Shown here piece by piece: positions 23,801 to 36,811 of a stretch of 64,000 bases of DNA; within the stretch, counting starts at the first letter, position 1, and each line of letters begins with the position of its first letter. The notes under the pieces were generated by a model that ran no database searches, was not told the DNA's origin, and saw only the letters and a list, made by a program, of their open reading frames with translations. A program made the position numbers and the translations under genes. The DNA lies in the NCBI GenBank assembly GCA_036873135.1, contig JAPTYO010000059.1, positions 12,517,066 through 12,581,065 on the forward strand, written 5' to 3'. The stretch comes from Clarkia xantiana subsp. parviflora. Taxonomy: Eukaryota; Streptophyta; Magnoliopsida; Myrtales; Onagraceae.

Positions 23801-25889
23801 AGAAGCTTGTTCAGCAGTGCACTCTTCACGAAACAATCCGTGTGAAGAGTGGTGCCTGGGATGAAAATGGGGTTTTCATTTACACAACCCTGAACCACAT
23901 CAAATACTGCCTCCCCAATGGTGATAGTGGAATCATCAAGACCCTCGACGTGCCTATCTACATAACCAAGGTCTCAGGGAACTCCATATTTTGCCTGGAC
24001 CGTGATGGAAAGAACCGAGTCATAGTCGTTGATGCAGCTGAGTATATGTTCAAGTTATCTCTGTTTAAGAAGAGGTATGACCACGTGATGAGCATGATAA
24101 AGAACTCACAGCTCTGCGGTCAAGCTGTGATTGCGTATCTACAGCAAAAGGGGTTCCCTGAAGTCGCTCTCCACTTTGTGAAAGATGAGAGAACAAGATT
24201 CAACTTGGCTCTAGAGAGCGGTAACATTCAGATCGCAGTTGCTTCAGCCAAGGTGATCGACGAAAAAGATCACTGGTACAGATTAGGATTGGAGGCTCTC
24301 CGTCAGGGCAATGCAGGCATTGTGGAGTACGCTTACCAGAGGACCAAGAATTTTGAGAGGCTGTCTTTCCTCTACCTTATGACAGGAAACTCAGACAAGT
24401 TGACCAAGATGCTGAAGATTGCTGAAGTCAAGAATGATGTCATGGGTCAGTTCCACAACGGGCTGTACTTAGGTGATGTGCAGGAGCGGATTAAGATCTT
24501 GGAGAATGCGGGTCACTTGTCGCTTGCTTACGTAACTGCTTCGACTCATGGGCTTCACGGTGTTGCTGAAAGGATAGCCGAGGAACTGGGAGATAACATT
24601 CCGGCCTTGCCAGCAGGTAAGAAGCCTTCCCTTCTTACACCACCAACCCCAGTCATATGCGGTGGAGACTGGCCATTGTTAAGAGTCATGCGAGGTATAT
24701 TCGAGGGTGGTTTGGATAACGTTGCCAGAGAGGAAGAAGATGAGGAGGAGGTTGTGGAAGGTGATTGGGGCGAGGAGCTCGATATGGTCGATGCAGATGC
24801 AAATGGTATCGAAAATGGAGATGACGTGGCAGCAATTCTCGAGGATGAAGAAGGAGGGTGGGATCTCGAGGATTTGGAGCTCCCACCCGAGATTGAAACT
24901 CCCAAGGCTGTGGGGGTCCGTTCCGCTGCTGCCTTTGTGGCCCCCACTCCTGGTATGCCGGTGAGTCAGATATGGATCCAGAAATCGTCTCTTGCTGCTG
25001 AACATGCAGCAGCGGGTAACTATGACACTGCCATGAGGTTACTCAGCAGGCAGCTCGGTGTTAAGAATTTCGCTCCCCTGAGGTCATTGTTCCTCGATAT
25101 CCACTCGGGAAGCCACACCTACCTCCGAGCATTCTCCTCCGCCCCTGTTGTTTCACTGGCAGTTGAGCGTGGCTGGACTGAATCCAACACCCCGAACGTG
25201 AGGGGCCCACCGGCCCTAATCTACAGCTTCTCCCAGCTCGAGGAGAAGCTAAAGCTCGGGTACCGTGCCACAACTGCTGGAAAACTATCCGAAGCGCTGC
25301 GAATCTTCCTCAGCATCCTCCATACGATCCGTTGATAGTGGTGGAGTCGAGGAGGGAGGTGGATGAAGTGAAGGAGTTGGTAACCATAGTGAAAGAGTAT
25401 GTGCTGGGGTTAAAGATGGAGCTGAAGAGGAGGAGCGAGCTCAAGGATGACGTGACACGTCAGCAGGAGCTAGCAGCTTACTTCACCCACTGCAAGCTCC
25501 AGATGCCTCACTTGAGGCTTGCGCTCCACAGCGCCATTTTGGTCTGCTACAAGGCAAAGAACTACGCGACAGCTGGCAACTTTGCTCGTAGGCAGCTGGA
25601 GACAAACCCGACTGTTGAGTCTCATGCTAAGACGGCGAGGCAGGTTCTTCAGGCGTCGGAGAGGAATAATATGGACGCAACGAGGTTGAATTACGATTTC
25701 AGGAACCCGTTTGTTGTGTGTGGGGCGACGTATGTGCCGATATATCAAGGACAGAAGTACGTAACTTGCCCGTACTGCACGTCGAGGTTTGTGCCTGGAC
25801 AGGAAGGGAATCTGTGTGGTGTTTGTGATCTGTCTGTGATCGGGGCTGATGCTTCGGGTTTGCTCTGTTCGCCTTCTCAAGTACGGTGA
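20894..25889 (+). CDS. Coatomer subunit alpha (alpha-COP), frameshifted near 3' end
   Basis: Exons 20894-21101, 21822-22316 and 22952 onward join in frame. The product forms the cage of COPI vesicles in Golgi-to-ER transport. N-terminal WD40 repeats (about 1-320; [45 protein letters not shown]) are followed by the second propeller, the solenoid and an acidic linker ([17 protein letters not shown]), then the C-terminal domain ending [15 protein letters not shown]. At about 25330 the frame breaks: ATCCGTTGATAG gives Arg-stop after 1028 residues, whereas one more C would give the expected Pro-Leu-Ile-Val and keep 185 conserved residues open to 25889. The start and every other junction are clean. 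Either a sequence error or a true one-base deletion explains this; in the latter case the epsilon-COP-binding C-terminal domain is lost. Confidence 0.95.
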
Positions 25890-26688
25890 TTCGATCGGTT
25901 CGGAATTGAAATATTGTCGGGAGTAACTCAGATCAGATCAGAAGATGAATAATCGAGGAGGATGGTAAGGATTTAGTTGGTCTCCTATTATGTTTTTTAA
26001 ATTTTGTTTGTGATTATGATTTTGAAATGGAACTTAAGATTTTGGTAAGCTGCATTCTTTTGTTGATTGGGGTATGGTCTGGTATAGTAGTAGTTGTTGT
26101 TGCTGTCTTATATACACTATAATAATAGGTGAAGGAAGAATAGAAGACGCTACTCTCACTCTCAGTCAGGGTCGGGCTTTAGTTGTGGACAAGAGGCGTT
26201 TATATCTGGGTTGTGCCATTCATAATTTGTTCCATCTTTCTAATGTTTGTTTATGATGATTGTATTTTAATAATTGTTAACAAAGGAAAACGGTATTTTC
26301 ATTTTACCTCACTCCGTTTCTACTCTCCTCTTTGTTTGTTAGTTTATGAATCACATATAGAGCAGTGACATTTACGTTTTCAACAATGGAGAAGTGCAAG
26401 CTTTCCACCTTTAGATATTACTTTAGAAAGTTGTACTAAAATGGGAAAACAAATTAAGAAAGATTAAAAACATAAAATTTAGAATAAAAATGTAACAATT
26501 TTGACAATAATAATATTTCAATATATTGAAATGAAATAATTAAAGTACGGAGGAAGATAAATTATTTTTTAGTCAATTCGTAATTATAAATTAGTTCTAT
26601 AAATTTGAAAGCATAAATGAAAAATAAAGTTGTTAAATTAAAAAATTTGAATATTTTTAAATAAGTTAATAATATATATATATACATA
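25890..26688. other. 3' flank of alpha-COP gene and intergenic DNA
   Basis: The first few hundred bases are probably 3' UTR. The rest is AT-rich with no recognised gene. Confidence 0.4.
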
Positions 26689-26725
26689 CTAGTTATTAAC
26701 GCGTGCGTTGCACGCGTATCAATCG
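26689..26725 (-). mobile_element. Helitron-like 3' terminus
   Basis: On the minus strand this reads a GC-rich hairpin (GCGTGC-AAC-GCACGC), then TTAATAA, then CTAG followed by T. A hairpin about ten bases before a CTRR end with insertion before T is the diagnostic 3' terminus of plant Helitrons. The element body should extend to the right; I could not identify its 5' TC end. Confidence 0.55.
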
Positions 26726-28374
26726 TCTAAATTTCAAAATACATAATTTATAGTTAATACGTGGCCAAGTTTAGGGGTTGCGAGAAATGAATCTGTGATC
26801 GAAAAGAACGACACAAAGTAATTCAAAACAGGAAAAATAGAAGAGGATAATTAAGTCAAAAAATTAACATGCAATTTATCTAATGAATTATTTAGCAATA
26901 CTCAAATATTGTAGGGACTAAATCATCAAATTTTTTTAAAACACTAATGTCTAAAGTTTATACTTGAATTCAACTTAACTATTTATTCAATTATCAATTA
27001 GGAGATACCAAATATGAATGAATTTACAAACGCAAGAACTAAATCGATATAGTTCGAGTCATAAAGTATTAAACATTGAGTAACATGTTATATGTAAAGT
27101 CAAACTTCAAGAACCACGGTTGATCCATATTTGATATGTTATATGAGTTAGCAAGTGACTAATTTATTTGATACAAAAATGTCAACAAGCGGAACATCCC
27201 TCAAATCGGTGATATAGTGAATGGAAAAATGCACCTATTGAATACATGTCGACTCTAATTGATAAGTATATTTGATTGAGAAATTAATAATAACTACGGT
27301 GACCTACCAATTAAGCGACCTAAAAAACTAAAAATAACAAAATGTAACTAAATGGTTTTTTTAGTAATAGTAAAGATAAATAGATGGATCTCAAAGATAA
27401 ATAGACTAAATCGTCAATTTTATAAAAATATGGGAACTAAATATAATATGTATATATATATAATAAAATAAAAAATATGGAAACTAAATATAATATATAT
27501 ATATAAATAAAAATAAAAATAAAAATAAAAATAAAAATGTTCAAAAGGTACCTTTTGGGGACAACTCTCACATTTTATATTGGTATAAAGATATACGGGG
27601 AAAACATACAAAGAATAAATTCAACTATTAAAACTTCATTTGGCCAAAAAAAAAAAATATTAAAACTTCATAAATTCAGATTTTTTTAAGATGATATAAG
27701 TAAATTAATAAATAAAAAATATAACATAAAAGTATATTTTTTAACATATACAAGTAATGGAAGTTAAAATGTTTTGTAGCCAATATTATAAAAGTGTTCT
27801 ACTTCTACATTTATATTTTTCGGCCTTTCAAAACATATTTAATTATATATCATTTTTAGATTAAAAAAAAATCCTCAAGAAAAACTCCAAGTAAAGTTGT
27901 CCGTCCAAACCCTCCAGAATTGCGTGGTCCGGGGGGATCAACAAGCCCCCCCAAAGGCCAAAACGATTAAATTTAACATTTTGGAGCCAGTTTTGTACTA
28001 CGAGAGTATGCACCGGGTGCAACCAATTCTTTCCAGTTTCATTAAGTTTTGTATTGGGCTTTTTCAAAAACGAAAAAAATTGGCTACACCCGGTGCATAC
28101 TCCTCTAATGTTAAAGTGACTCCAAAATGCCAAATTAAATCGTTTCGGGGGGGGCTTGTTCATCAACCGGGTGTACCCAATTCTTATCGATTTTCGTTAA
28201 GGTTTTCTATCGGGTTTTTCATTTTCATCCTTAATCTCTTGCAGAATAATAATTTGTATCCTCAAACTCTAGCTTCTCTAATATGATCATCAGACTCTGA
28301 CCAATTATATTTTTAGCCCCAAATTCAACTTTTCTTCATTTTGATCCTCAAATTCTGACCAAACACTCTTTCGT
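26726..28374. repeat. Intergenic DNA with a fold-back repeat
   Basis: Between about 27943 and 28165 two arms are inverted: AACAAGCCCCCCC, AACGATTAAATTTAAC and TTTTGGAGCCA on the left pair with TGACTCCAAAATG, AATTAAATCGTTTCGG and GGGGGGCTTGTT on the right. Inner arms containing GCACCGGGTG pair as well, so the whole could fold into one hairpin. An AAAAAT microsatellite lies near 27505-27538. No gene was recognised; the left part may be Helitron body. Confidence 0.55.
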
Positions 28375-28619
28375 GGATCTTTCTATCATGCTTTGAGAGC
28401 ACCATGCTTTGGGTACGTTTTTTTGTATTTTTCTATTGCCCTAAAGGTGAACCTTAGAGAGAAATTGATATTATTAATAGTATGATGAAAATATTATGTG
28501 TGGTTAAAAAATTTCATATTTTTTCATACTTTTAAAGTTTTACATATGTTACAATTAAGTCCACCCTAGTAATAAAAAAACCAAAAGCATGGTGCTCTTA
28601 AAGCATGGTAGAAAAATCC
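28375..28619. mobile_element. ~245-bp MITE (family D), copy
   Basis: The ends GGATCTTTCTATCATGCTTT and AGCATGGTAGAAAAATCC are inverted repeats. The interior (TTGCCCTAAAGGTGAACC, ATTGATATTATTAATAGTA, TTACAATTAAGTCCACC) is shared with several other copies in this window. It has no coding capacity and is therefore non-autonomous. Confidence 0.8.
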
Positions 28620-29001
28620 CTCTTTCATCCTCAGAATCTAATTTTCTTCAAGTTGGATTCTCAAACTTTAAGCATGAATTATTTCGTCCCCTGTCTATAA
28701 TTTTCTCCAATTTGATCCTCGAATTCTTAAGATATTGTTTTTCGCCCTCAAACTCTACCTTTCTCAAATCTAATCCTCAATATTTTGACCAATTATATTT
28801 TCATCCTCAAACTCTAATTTATTCACTTTGATCCTCAAACTCTTACCAAACATTTTTTTATCCTCAAAATCAAATTTTCTAGAAATTGGATCCTCGGACT
28901 TTAGCCATGAGTTATTTTGTACCCTATATATAATTTTCTCCTATTTGATCCTCAAACTCTGCTCAAGTTTATATTTAATATTCAAATTCTAATTCTAATT
29001 A
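28620..29001. repeat. Short degenerate repeats (TTTGATCCTCAAACTCT)
   Basis: Units like TTTGATCCTCAAACTCT recur every 30-60 bases here, and again at 28220-28370 and 29255-29340. The same units flank several family D MITEs, so they seem to be a host repeat that the MITEs entered. No gene was seen. Confidence 0.6.
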
Positions 29002-29247
29002 GGACCATTCTATCATGCTCCAAGAGCACCATGCTTTTGGTTAAAAAATTTGTATTTTTCTATTGCCCTAAAGGTGAACCCTAGAGGGAAATTGATATTA
29101 TTAATAGTACAATGCAAATATAAGGTGTGGTTAAAAAAATTCATATTTTTTCATACTTTTAAAGTTTTACATATGTTACAATTAAGTCCACCGTAGTAAT
29201 AAAAAAAACCAAAAACATGGTTCTCCCAAAGCATAGTAGAAAAATCC
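29002..29247. mobile_element. ~245-bp MITE (family D), copy
   Basis: This has the same ends and interior as the copy at 28375-28619 and the same orientation. The terminal block AGCATAGTAGAAAAATCC carries one change. Confidence 0.8.
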
Positions 29248-29358
29248 TTCTAATTTGCTCCAATTTTGCACTCTTAAGATACTAATTCTCTAATATGGTC
29301 CTCAAACTTTGACCAATTATATTTCCAACCCCAAACTCACCTAAATAAACAATAAATG

Positions 29359-30137
29359 TACCATGATTGTGCATTTTTTTCTACTATATGGACTTAATCG
29401 TAGCATATGTAAAAATTAAAAAATATGAAAAAATATGATTTTTTTTAACTACACCTAGTATAGTATTTGTATTATATTATTAATACTATCAATTTTCCTA
29501 TAGGATTGACCTTTAGGACAATAGAAAATGTTTAAAAAAAAAAAAAAAAAAACTAGGGTTAATAACTAAAAAAACTGTCCAAGGTTTACCCTATATTAAA
29601 ATTAGGTGTCTGAAGTTTGAAATGTTAAAATGGACTATCCCAAGTTTCATTTTTGTTGAAATTTAGTGTCTCGGTGTGATTACTTTAGAGAAGTCAATTC
29701 CGACAAAACCGTCTGTCAAATTCAAGCTCTCATACACACTCCCTTCTCGTCATCTTGCCGGGACCGTCACCTAAAAAGTTGGTCACATCCGGGCAAGTAA
29801 ATTTCGCTCTATTGTCCTTGGAAAATGACTCTACACCACTCTTCTAGAAACTTTTTTTTCAATGTTCAATTTTTAGGTGAAATTTGACGATTTTGTGAAA
29901 AGTAAAGAGTGATTGATTATGTGTGAGTTGATGGGTTGATGAAAATGATTGAATGGAGATGAAAAGACCCACAAAGACACCAAATTTCAACAAAAATGAA
30001 ACTTAGGACAGTCCATTTTAACATTTTAAACTTCAAACACCTAATTTTAACATAGGGTAAACCTTGGACAGTTTTTTAGTTATTAACCCAAAAAACTATC
30101 ACAAACATGGTAGTTGTTGAGCATAGTAGAAAGATCC
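29359..30137. mobile_element. Family D MITE, inverted copy split by a family A MITE
   Basis: The left half (TGCATTTTTTTCTACTATATGG through ATTATTAATACTATCAATTTTCC) is the reverse complement of family D. The right half resumes after 30098 and ends GCATAGTAGAAAGATCC. The insertion at 29556-30089 interrupts it. The left tip is uncertain. Confidence 0.65.
29556..30089. mobile_element. Mutator-like MITE, family A, copy 2, with 9-bp TSD
   Basis: A 534-bp element runs from GGGTTAATAACTAAAAAAACTG to CAGTTTTTTAGTTATTAACCC, with a perfect 9-bp TSD AAAAAACTA at 29547-29555 and 30090-30098. The interior is the reverse complement of the copy at 18765-19297. Confidence 0.93.
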
Positions 30138-30176
30138 ATAAATATATGTAGATAAACAAAAGGAGAGATCCGCAAG

Positions 30177-30437
30177 GGACCTTTCTATCATGCTACAAGA
30201 GCACCATGATTTTAATTTTTTTTTTTTTTTTTTTTTTGCATTTTTTGCATTTTTTATTGTTCTAAAGGTGAACACTAGAGGGAAATTGATATTATTAATA
30301 GTATGATGCAAATATTACGTGTTACAAAATTTCATATTTTTTCATACTTTTAAAGTTTTACATATGTTACAATTAAGTCCACCCTAGTAATAAAAAAAAC
30401 CAAAAGCATGGTCCTCTTGGAGCATGGTAGAAAAATC
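30177..30437. mobile_element. ~245-bp MITE (family D), copy
   Basis: This begins GGACCTTTCTATCATGCTAC and ends AGCATGGTAGAAAAATC. It contains a long T run and the same internal blocks as the other family D copies. It lies about 180 bp from the 3' end of the oxidoreductase CDS. Confidence 0.8.
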
Positions 30438-30618
30438 ATATATGGGCAACCACGAAATAATAATTATTTTTACACGAACTCGGTTAGTCACTGGAATCAA
30501 CTCCTTTTTGTTTTATCAGTTGTTTTTTGGCCTGCATCACATAGCGACTGAAACATAACAATCCATTTGTCCTTGTGGCACAACAAAAGAAATTAAACTG
30601 TTCTGAGCAACTAGGAGC

Positions 30619-33600
30619 TCACAGTTTAGCTGCTTGCTTACTAAAGCTCGGATCTATGCAAACCACCACCTGCACCATCCATCATCATATGAATTAGAGT
30701 TCTATTTCTGTAAGACTTGTCGTGTTTATTGTGCAGCAAAGTAGAGCAAAATACAATACCATGGCTTGCCTTAACTTGACAAGGAAAGTGTAGTAATGAT
30801 TTAAGCAAAATAAGAATATGCATATTACCTTCCCAACACTTTTGCCTGAATGAAGATACTCAACAGCATCTGCCACGGAGTTTAGACCCGTAAACTGTCT
30901 TGGGTCTAAAGTAACCTGATTTATTTAATAATAAGTAGTGAAATGAAATCAGACCCATGTTCAAACTTCAACAAAGATTTATAAACTAATTAATAGCAAC
31001 TATGAAGAAGCATGCATTACTAAAGAATAAGAAACAACTATTTTCTTCGGCTAAGACATTGTGAAGTAAATAATATTCCTCCTAACGTCGTGATCTAAGT
31101 TGCTAGGTCCAAAGCCACAACTTCTAACCATAGAGAACGACTTATGCTTATTCCTTAAAGGTTAGTTATGTGTGTAGAGGAGAAGCTTCAAGTTTAACAG
31201 CAACTCTTGATCCTAGGACATTTACTGGGTACATAAAAGTATCGTGCAGGAAAAATGTCAATGTACCTTAAGCTTCCCTTTGGAGTAGAGAGAGAAAAGT
31301 TTGTCAAGGTGTTGTTGCCAAAGGTGAGCATATTGTACAAGGAAGAAACCAGCCTGCCATCATCCATATTTGTATGATGATCACAAAAGAACATCAATAA
31401 AACTATTTTAACTTATTGATGCTGCTTGGTTGGTTGGTTATCACTTCGGTTAGATACGCACCAGAGTCTGGCTTTTGGCCAGAAGTTTCTCACAAAGTCC
31501 TGGGTAATTTGCTGGCTCCCAGCCATGCTTTCCCTGATACTATAAATTCAAAGCATGTTTGATTATACAACAATGCTAAAATAATGAAAATATTTGCTTG
31601 CTCTAGAATATCTAGGCATAAGTTGACATTTACATGACAAATTATGCAAATGGAGGGAAAGGGAAAGAATGTGGAAGTTCTCCCATCAAGTTGGAAAAAT
31701 TAAGAGGAATAAGGACTTTTGTCCTTAAGGTGGGTTAGTAACTTAGTATCAGTATTTATATCTGAAATCTTTCATTGCTTTTTCCCTTTCTCTTCCCTCC
31801 CCCTTTTTAAATCATATTCAACTAAGGCTTTAATGAGTTCCCGGTTAATAAAGTTATCAAATTTCCTGAATAAAGGGGGTACTTACAGTACTGTACCTGT
31901 GAAATCATGCCAATTATGACCATTCTCCCATAGACAGCCAACGCGTTCAAGCAAACGTTGAACATTTCACCTCCAACTGATTCGTAAATGATATCGATGC
32001 CTTTGGGGAATTCCTTCTTCAGAACCTGGAGTAAGTAAATAACAATGATAAAGTGATTAGGCAGTAATCGACAGGGGAATTGATGAGCAGTTCTACTAGA
32101 TGTTTTTTTTTTGCCAGAAAAAATTAACAGTTCTACTAAATAGTTCAAGACGTCAAAAATCACCCTTCCTAATTTCTAGTGACTATATTAACTCCTTTTA
32201 ACACCACCTCTTGAAAAAAAAAATAGTCATTGTCACTCTTATTAGTTATTAGGACTCATTATAACAAAAGTACATACACTTTTGAAATCTTCAGCTCTGT
32301 AGTCAATAACACGATCGACACCCAAGTCTTTCAAGAGCATGGCTTTCTCTTTACCTCCACAAGTTGCAACAACAGTATTTCCCGCTAATTTAGCAAGCTG
32401 TGACCAATGCAATTCACTTGAAATTAGATTGTCACAGAAAACTCATAAAATAATAAGCAAGAATCACTTAGAGAGGATAAACATTTGACAAATATCATAT
32501 TTGAATGTAGAGGGAAACCTGGACAGCAAATTGCCCTGTACCACCCGCAGCTGCAGTAACAAGCACCACTTTACCCGATTCCATCTGCGCAGCCTATAGA
32601 TATTTGAAATATGAAAAATAAAATCAATCTCAGTTATATGATGATGCATAATAAGTAAAATGACATCTCATCAAGAGGTAAAATTCAATCCTCTGATAAA
32701 CAGACAAAAGAAACATGCTGTCTTTTTTGGTCAAGAAGGAAGTTGTTCAATTGATACATATAATGACATATAGTTTCTGGAGTTAGACCTTCTCCAGGGA
32801 AATGGATGCGGTCATTCCAGAAGTAAGCAATGCAACAACTTCTGGATCTGGACGAACCACTTGAAGAATGTGTTTGGCTGGAACCTGAGAAATACAATAT
32901 ATAATTATAAAAGATACACTGAAAACAGGATATGCATCTTCAAGCTCAATGAATAAAATAATATGAGAATCCCTGATAATAAGCTCGATAAATAAGCTTC
33001 TTACCACAACAAACTCTGAGTAACCTCCAAATGTCATGAGTGCAGCAGGAGTTCCTACAGACAAGTCTTTAACGGATTCTCCCACTGCTGCAATTACTCC
33101 CACAGCCTGCAATATGAAGATGCAGAACTAACTAAGAAGAAGGTAAACTTGGATTGTAACAAGATTCAAGCAACTATAGTAACTAGATAAAACCTAGACC
33201 AAGTAGTTTTGTAGCACACCTCAAAACCAGCATCAAACGGAAGGCGAGAAGCAACATTATCCTTGCCACCAGAAAAATATCGTCCAGAGCTGAAGTTAAC
33301 CTGTTTTAAGATGATTCTCTTTAGAGGATAGTCATGTAAATAGAATAAAATGAATTTTTGACCGTAGACGAGGCTGGGCAAGTAAAGTGGAGCAAGATAT
33401 GTGTGTTCACTGAAACCAAATGAAACACAATACCTTACAATAGGTAATCTACAAGTAATATGGAGAGAAGCCTGTTCACCAAGATGTTGTTATTCCCAAG
33501 TCTATTATCATATAGTTTTGAGCAGAGAGAAAAAATTAAACATGGAAATCTAGCCTAGCAGTTTAGGTTATAACAAATTAGCTTAGAAGGCAAGAGCTTG

Positions 33601-36600
33601 CCGAACCGAAATGCCAGACGCATATTGCAACATGGGTGTCATCTATAAGAAGTGTGGCGACTTAGACTCAACTATTGCTCGTAGTATGAGAGATGCCTTA
33701 GAAGTCTCTCCAAGAACAATATGGCAATAGCCTTAACGGATTAGGCACCAAGGTGAAATTGTAGTTTTGAAAATTACAAAAAACCCTCTGCATTATGTAA
33801 TCAACCACCCTAGAAAACATATGAACTTAATCCTCTTGAAAAACGTCAGATCCCTAAAATACAATAGAGGCATAGAAACTAAAATAATTTTGATCATGTG
33901 AAGGAATGTAGTGTTGGACTTACATCACTTGCATTTACACCAGCATATAGGATCTTCACAAGAACATGTTTTGGTTCCATTGGTAACTTGAGCGGCGTTC
34001 GCACAATTTGAGTTGCATCACGAAAATTGTGGTTCAAGGTGTGAACAACACTGAAAGATGAGAATTAATTAGCACCCTGAGTACGACGGATGTTTGAAGG
34101 CAGTTTTTAGATAATATGAAGTTATATAATCTGGCATTGATTTCAAAAATAGAAGTTACGAGTTTATTAACAGAGAACCAAAAAAATCGTAAGATGGCAT
34201 AACAGTACAACGCTTTCTCTCTTAACAGATGCCTCAGATACGTGCAATAAGTAGTATCTTGCTAGAAAGATGAGTTCATGATTTCGCTAGAGAGATACTC
34301 AACCTACAACGATCTTTCTGAAAACTGTTATTCTTACTGGTTCACATAATTTCAGGCAAACAACAATAACCCATTACGAGGTAAAAGAAAAATCTAAGGC
34401 CTAATATATATCCTGATAAAGAGTTTTCACATATCCTGAAGAAATCTATAAGCAAAACATCAAGTTGCTACTATAAACACAACTGTGTGAATCCTGTATA
34501 CATCCTATCTATAGTCAACAGATCACAAACCAATTTATATTCACAACACTGAGGTAGAGTTGGTTGAAGCAGCAGCATATGCTCATTGTACCAAGTTCTG
34601 TTCTAGAGTTTTTTAGTTCCATTGACACTAAATTCCCCAGTTCACCCTTTTGGTTATTAGTAAAAACGGATACTCTACAAGTAAAAGAAACTGATCATGA
34701 AAATTAGTAGCTAATAACACTACTCACATCTTCTCAAAACTTTGAGGAACTTGTAACTTTAACGGAACGTTATTTGCTGATCTTCTTCGAGCGCTCGAAG
34801 AAAGCACCATGTATTTTGTTTCCTCTATTGCATTAGGCCAGTACTCCATACCTCTCCTTTTTGTAATCCAAAGACAGGAGCCAGCTTTGCTTTCATCAGT
34901 TATCAGTTCAAAGGCTCCTGGAAAAAGTGAACGCAGAGAGAATCTGTATCAATTCTTGGGAAAATGTGATGTAAACTGTCCTCATGCAATTAGAGAGCAA
35001 AATGTATGAGCAAATTGCAGATCGCTTCTATACAGAAATAACATTTTCTGAAGCAGTGGTATCTTAGTTTGTCAGAGATGCTCTGTCTGTGAATATATCA
35101 TACCTTTAATGACCATTTCAATAGGAACAAAGCCTCCCATGAGATCAATCATTCTAGGTTCCATTTTCAAAGCCAACTCAGTTTCAACAAACTGCAAAAG
35201 AAATTCTAAGGTGATTATCACTGAACATTACAAGACGAAAAAACAATGCAACTTTTATGTAATGGAAAAATGACAGACAGAAACTAGCAAATTAAATCAA
35301 AACATAAAAATTCTGGTAAAAAAAATTATTGTAACACCATTTTCAGTAAGATGCCTTAGTTACATGGAACTATAACTGTGCATGTTGTTACACTGGCAAA
35401 TACTGAGTATATATTTTCCTCATAATTATGAGGGGAAATTTAGTGTCATTATACCAGAAATTACTAAGAAATGTCTGCATATTGCTATCAGGACAATTAT
35501 TTTATAGAACTATGCTTTAGTGATGCCTTGCATGTTAAACAACACATTGAAATTTATCCGTCAATACTCAATATTACGGCGAAAAAATTATTAATACTGG
35601 GATTCCTCTTCACACTTCTTTCTATGTTCTAGGTAAATAACTATGAGAAATTTCTGTTATAAATAAGCACCTCAGGACAAAGTACATTGATCCTTATTCC
35701 CTGTCGCTTGTAGGGTGCAAGTGATCTGGTAAATAAGACAACACCCCCTGAAAGATACAGCTTTAAACATCAAATTCGAAGAACATAATATTACCACACC
35801 ATCTATTCTTTCCATGCCCAAATGTGGGGGAAAAAAAGAACAGGAAGGAGAAGGAGATAATGCAACATATTCAATGCCTTCAAGACAATATCTAACCTTT
35901 CGAACCAGAGTAAATAGGGTCAGCATACATTGGATAAAGCCCTGACGCTGAACCCATATTTATAATTACACCTGGTTTTCCAGCAGCTTCCATGACTCTA
36001 ATCTGTCAACATTCACTAGAAAATTGTCATTTCAAATCATTATCAGAAAACCAAGGTGTCACAAGTTAAATAAGGATGAGAACTTACCGCAAAGCGAGTA
36101 CATTCAATAACTGCAACTAAATTAACATTAAGCGCATGTCGCCAGGTCTTAGTACCATCACTCTGATCCTTCTGGAATACTGCCGGATTGGAGATGCCAG
36201 CACAATTGATACAAATATCTAATCCTCCGTATGTGGCCACATGCTTTAAGAAGGCACTAAGTAACTCCTCTGTCCATAGCAGAACAATGAAATGCATGAC
36301 CATCGCCATCCCAAACATAAAACCGTCGTACAGATAAACATCATCTTCTTATCAGAGGTATACTTACTTGAATCAGTAACATCACATCGCACAAAGATGG
36401 CAGAAGGAAATTTCAAATCTGAATGGAACTTTGAATTGGCCTTCTCGGCAAGCGATACCACCTCCTTTCCCCTTTCTTCAGAGAAATCAACAACAGTGAC
36501 AAATATCCCCTTCTCTGCCAGGGCCAGCGCCAGCGCCTTACCTTGAAAAAACCAATAGTCTCATTTTCAGATGAAGCAATTCACTCTCCGTTACAGAGTT

Positions 36601-36811
36601 CGAATTCAATGTAGAGATCTCAACGGAATATGATTGATGAGCAGTTGATCGTCAATCAGTCCAAAACTAACAGCATAAATTCAACTGCGATAGCTTAACA
36701 CTTCTGGTTCGTGGAACAGAGAGGCATGGCCAGGTTAGGAACGTAGGAAAGCTTACCGAGACCAGATGCTCCGCCGGTGACGAAAGCGGAGAGTCCAGGT
36801 TTAAGCTCCAT
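30619..36811 (-). CDS. SDR + zinc-type MDR fusion oxidoreductase, peroxisomal AKL end
   Basis: Eighteen exons join in frame to 634 residues, matching the plant NQR-type family (Arabidopsis At1g49670-like, about 630). The N-terminal half is a short-chain dehydrogenase: cofactor loop TGGASGLGKA at 12-21, NCAG, catalytic Ser in NMGSASG and the YSGSK catalytic pair. The C-terminal half is a medium-chain quinone/enone reductase fold, with LPMEPKHVLVKILYAGVNASD, FDAGFEAVG, VTAAAGGTGQFAVQLAK (NADP loop) and IIYESVGG. The last residues are CIDPSFSKQAAKL; AKL is a recognised plant PTS1, so peroxisomal import is likely. The start is MELKPGLSAFVTGG at 36811. The exact reaction is unknown; NAD(P)H-dependent reduction of carbonyl or quinone substrates is inferred. 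Confidence 0.93.

Noticed and set aside
24555..25005. Several long minus-strand frames opposite the alpha-COP acidic linker
   Set aside because: They lie wholly inside the alpha-COP exon and owe their length to GAGGAAGA-type codons; no independent domain or splice structure.
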